DNA from: Magallana angulata
Taxonomy: Eukaryota > Mollusca > Bivalvia > Ostreida > Ostreidae
DNA length: 64,000 bases
Assembly: GCF_025612915.1 (NCBI RefSeq)
Contig: NC_069120.1
Location: 3,410,501-3,474,500 of the forward strand
Direction of reading: 5' to 3'
The translations under genes and the position numbers were made by a program. Position 1 is the first letter of the stretch. Every line of letters starts with the position of its first letter. The notes beneath the pieces are model-generated. The model searched no databases. It saw only the letters and a list, made by a program, of their open reading frames with translations, and was not told where the DNA came from. This document shows, in pieces, positions 61,671 to 64,000 of this stretch.

Positions 61671-62060
61671 GACCTGGATATCAGCACCACTGCTGTACTC
61701 AACAGATCTTCATCGTGAATGTATGTCGCAATATCCAACAAAAAAGAAGCTAAGAGAGAGAGGGGTGTTTATAGGTGTTTTCCTGTTAGATCATGAATAA
61801 TTTAATTTTATTTTATTCTTTAATGAATATATGTTTCTTTTATCTAAAACGCGACACTGTTTAACTGATTCTTCTCTTATAGAAACAGTTCTATTTCTTT
61901 ATTATACACCCATTAAGGCGGCAGAGCACAGTGTGGGTCTGCCATACACTTTTGCCAGTAATCCTTCTGTTGTTGTACCCAGGTGGCGTTGTAGCAGCGA
62001 GCTGGCGGACAACACACCCCAGACATGGGAGTATAGCATTCGTAACCTAAAAAGAGGCAT
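61671..62060 (+). pseudogene. Decayed third copy of receptor C/D sequence
   Basis: 61671-61775 matches the TM5/ICL3 part of receptor C (GGATATCAGCACCACTGCTG; TGTCGCAATATCCAACAAAA) with frame lost. 61905-62060 matches the receptor C 3' flank at about 13735-13880 (GGCGGCAGAGCACAG; GCGTTGTAGCAGCGAGCTG). Everything between is missing, so this is a deletion-ridden relic. Confidence 0.75.
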
Positions 62061-62582
62061 TATACATTAAATACTATCGTCTTGGCCTTTTCTGCAATAA
62101 AGTTAACCTTCCGAACGAGCCATATTCGACAATAAATATGGGTGATACAACAACAGACCGGTTACATACGACGTTTCGATATTACAGGATTTCTAAACAA
62201 AGTAGTGAAGTAAAAAAATATGAGAAGTAACAAACCTGGTTCACAATGACAATGTGAGTCACAAATCTGGTGTTCACGTGACAGTTGAGATGTGCATTGT
62301 CCTGATCGGTCTGTTAAAGAGATACCGCCTGTAACAATGTAAAAAATTATTAACGGTAACTTGAGAGAGTCGGTTCATCAATGCAAGATACGGTATCACC
62401 AGGCTTCAAGTTAAGCGTTGTTTTAAAGACAATTCAAAATTAAAGCCAGTTTCACAAACTTCTGACACGACAAACATTTTTTTTACGGATAGGACCATTT
62501 GGGTCAGATCAACGCGCGATAAGAAAAACAAGCATGTCAATGCAGTTACACGACACGCCGTCACGCTAACACTATATAAATA

Positions 62583-62715
62583 ATGCCTGTTTGGGACGGT
62601 AACAGTTGAAATTGATACCCCCGAGAAAACCATTGTCAACCTTCACTTCGCGTCGGTTGACCATGGTTTTCGAGGGGTGTCAATTTCAACTATTACCTTC
62701 CCAAACAGGCACTAA
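62583..62715. mobile_element. Foldback MITE with GCCTGTTTGGGA ends
   Basis: Hairpin GCCTGTTTGGGACGGTAAC through AACCATTGTCAAC pairs with GTTGACCATGGTTTT through CCCAAACAGGC. A copy lacking its left arm lies at about 62930-63008. Confidence 0.8.
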
Positions 62716-62814
62716 TTGTTTTATTATGCTGAATGCCTTTTAATCAAAAAAATTACTGTTTTTATATTCTACAGCGAACCGTATGCGCATAATTTACGGG
62801 CATGTAACAATTCG

Positions 62815-63350
62815 TTTTGTTATACTTTCATGTTAAATACTGAAATCTGATTGGTTAAGACGCAGTTCATAATCCTTTCTATTACCCCCAGCGTTAGCAA
62901 CACATTTAGCAACGTGTAACACTATATAAATAGTGCCTGCTTCGCGTCGGTTGACAATGGTTATCTCGGGGTGTCAATTTCAACTGTTATCCTCCCAAAC
63001 AGGCACTATTTATTTTGTTATACTGAATGTCTTAATTTTTAAGAAAATTTCACTTCTTTTATATAGGAATAGCGTGAATTCTACAGCGAACCGTACGCGC
63101 ATAATTTTCGCGCATGTAACAATTTTTAATGTTACCCGTTGCTAAGTGCGTTGCTAACGCTGAGGGTAATAGAAAGGATTATGAACTGCGTCTTAACCAA
63201 TCAGATTTCAGTATTTAACATGAAAGTATAACATAGTGTTACACGTTGCTAAGTGTGTTGCTAACACTGCGTGTAATAGGACAGATTATAAACTGCGTCT
63301 AAATCAATCAGATTTCGCTATTTGGCATGATAGTATAATGAAACTTTATA
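62815..63350. repeat. Nested inverted and direct repeats
   Basis: 62818-62925 and 63130-63235 are inverted copies (TAATCCTTTCTATTACCC and GGGTAATAGAAAGGATTA) enclosing the half-deleted foldback. A third, diverged unit follows directly at 63236-63345. Confidence 0.8.
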
Positions 63351-63529
63351 TCACATGTGGTCGCAATAGCAAAAATTTAAAAAACGTTCTATCGTGAAAC
63401 ACGTTATTGCGCTGCTACACATTCGCCTGCTGTCATATCTAACACAACACACCACTGAACTATTCAATACAACGATATCGTGACAGCGCATTCGTGAAAC
63501 GTTATATTATCGTGTTGTGTTGTTTGTAG

Positions 63530-63725
63530 TTGTGTTAGAATGACGATGTGATTGTGTTGTATTATAGTTGTGATAGCGATTGTCTGTTGTATGAAGTTGT
63601 GGTAACGCTAGAGTGTGATGTACATAATTTGGTTAGCGCAGTGGTGTGTTGTATAACGTTGCGTTAGCGCGACGGTCTGTTGTATATAATTGGGGTAACG
63701 CGATGGGGTGTTGTATAAAGCTGTT
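63530..63725. repeat. Degenerate GTTGT-rich tandem repeat
   Basis: Imperfect units of about 30-45 bp containing GTTAGCGCGATGGTCTGTTG-like cores. Confidence 0.6.
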
Positions 63726-64000
63726 GATAGTGATATTTACATTTTTCCAGTGTGTTTGTCTGTGATAACGCTACGAATCAAACTTGTGACGTATCTATTA
63801 TTCCAATGCATTTCATGAATGGCGCAAATGACATACTGTCTGAGGGTGCAAACGGGGTTTACACAATTGTTTAAATGGAAAATAACACGTATAAATGTCA
63901 ACAATTGCTAAAAGTTATATGAATAGAAGTAATAAAAAATCATTCGTTGAATATCATGAGGTGATAATTATGGTCAGCCGGGATCAAATCTATCATAAAG

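Overview
The window is AT-rich animal DNA: long introns, GT-AG splicing, dense MITE-like foldbacks and microsatellites. The gene set (an array of prostanoid-type GPCRs, a thioredoxin gene and an astakine/prokineticin-like cytokine gene) together with the repeat style suggests a bivalve mollusc, perhaps an oyster. That assignment is inference.

Layout. 1-9278 is a large palindrome: two 3,462-bp arms (1-3462 and 5817-9278), identical wherever I compared them, flank a 2.35-kb spacer that carries a minus-strand prostanoid-type receptor (A). 9279-16834 continues with receptor C and ends with an orphan first exon. Together these are one copy of a segmental duplication whose colinear counterpart lies at 45627-57863 and holds receptors B and D. 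In the second copy the flanking genes are whole: thioredoxin at 42626-45718 and an astakine-like gene at 57380-59708. The first copy keeps only exon 1 of each, so the 45-58 kb locus looks like the source. A decayed third piece lies at 61671-62060.

16999-35184 looks like one 18.2-kb DNA transposon. It has inverted ends beginning CACAGG, TA on both flanks, subterminal arrays of about ten CGCATGAA motifs at each end, and two divergent, intron-rich genes whose reading frames stay open through every splice I placed. One gene has 17 exons and encodes a 972-residue C2H2 plus Plavaka/CMC-like transposase. The other has 7 exons and encodes an unrecognised 227-residue protein. Many younger elements sit in its introns. 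Its right end abuts a decapitated receptor (E). Receptor F (40304-42173) is complete.

All the receptors share one phase-0 intron at the end of TM6, a PGSWCF second extracellular loop and DPWIY in TM7, so they are one tandemly expanded prostanoid (EP4-like) family. Paired filled and empty sites between the two duplication copies show several transposon insertions after duplication: a 9-bp-TSD MULE-like element, a 580-bp element containing a foldback, and others.
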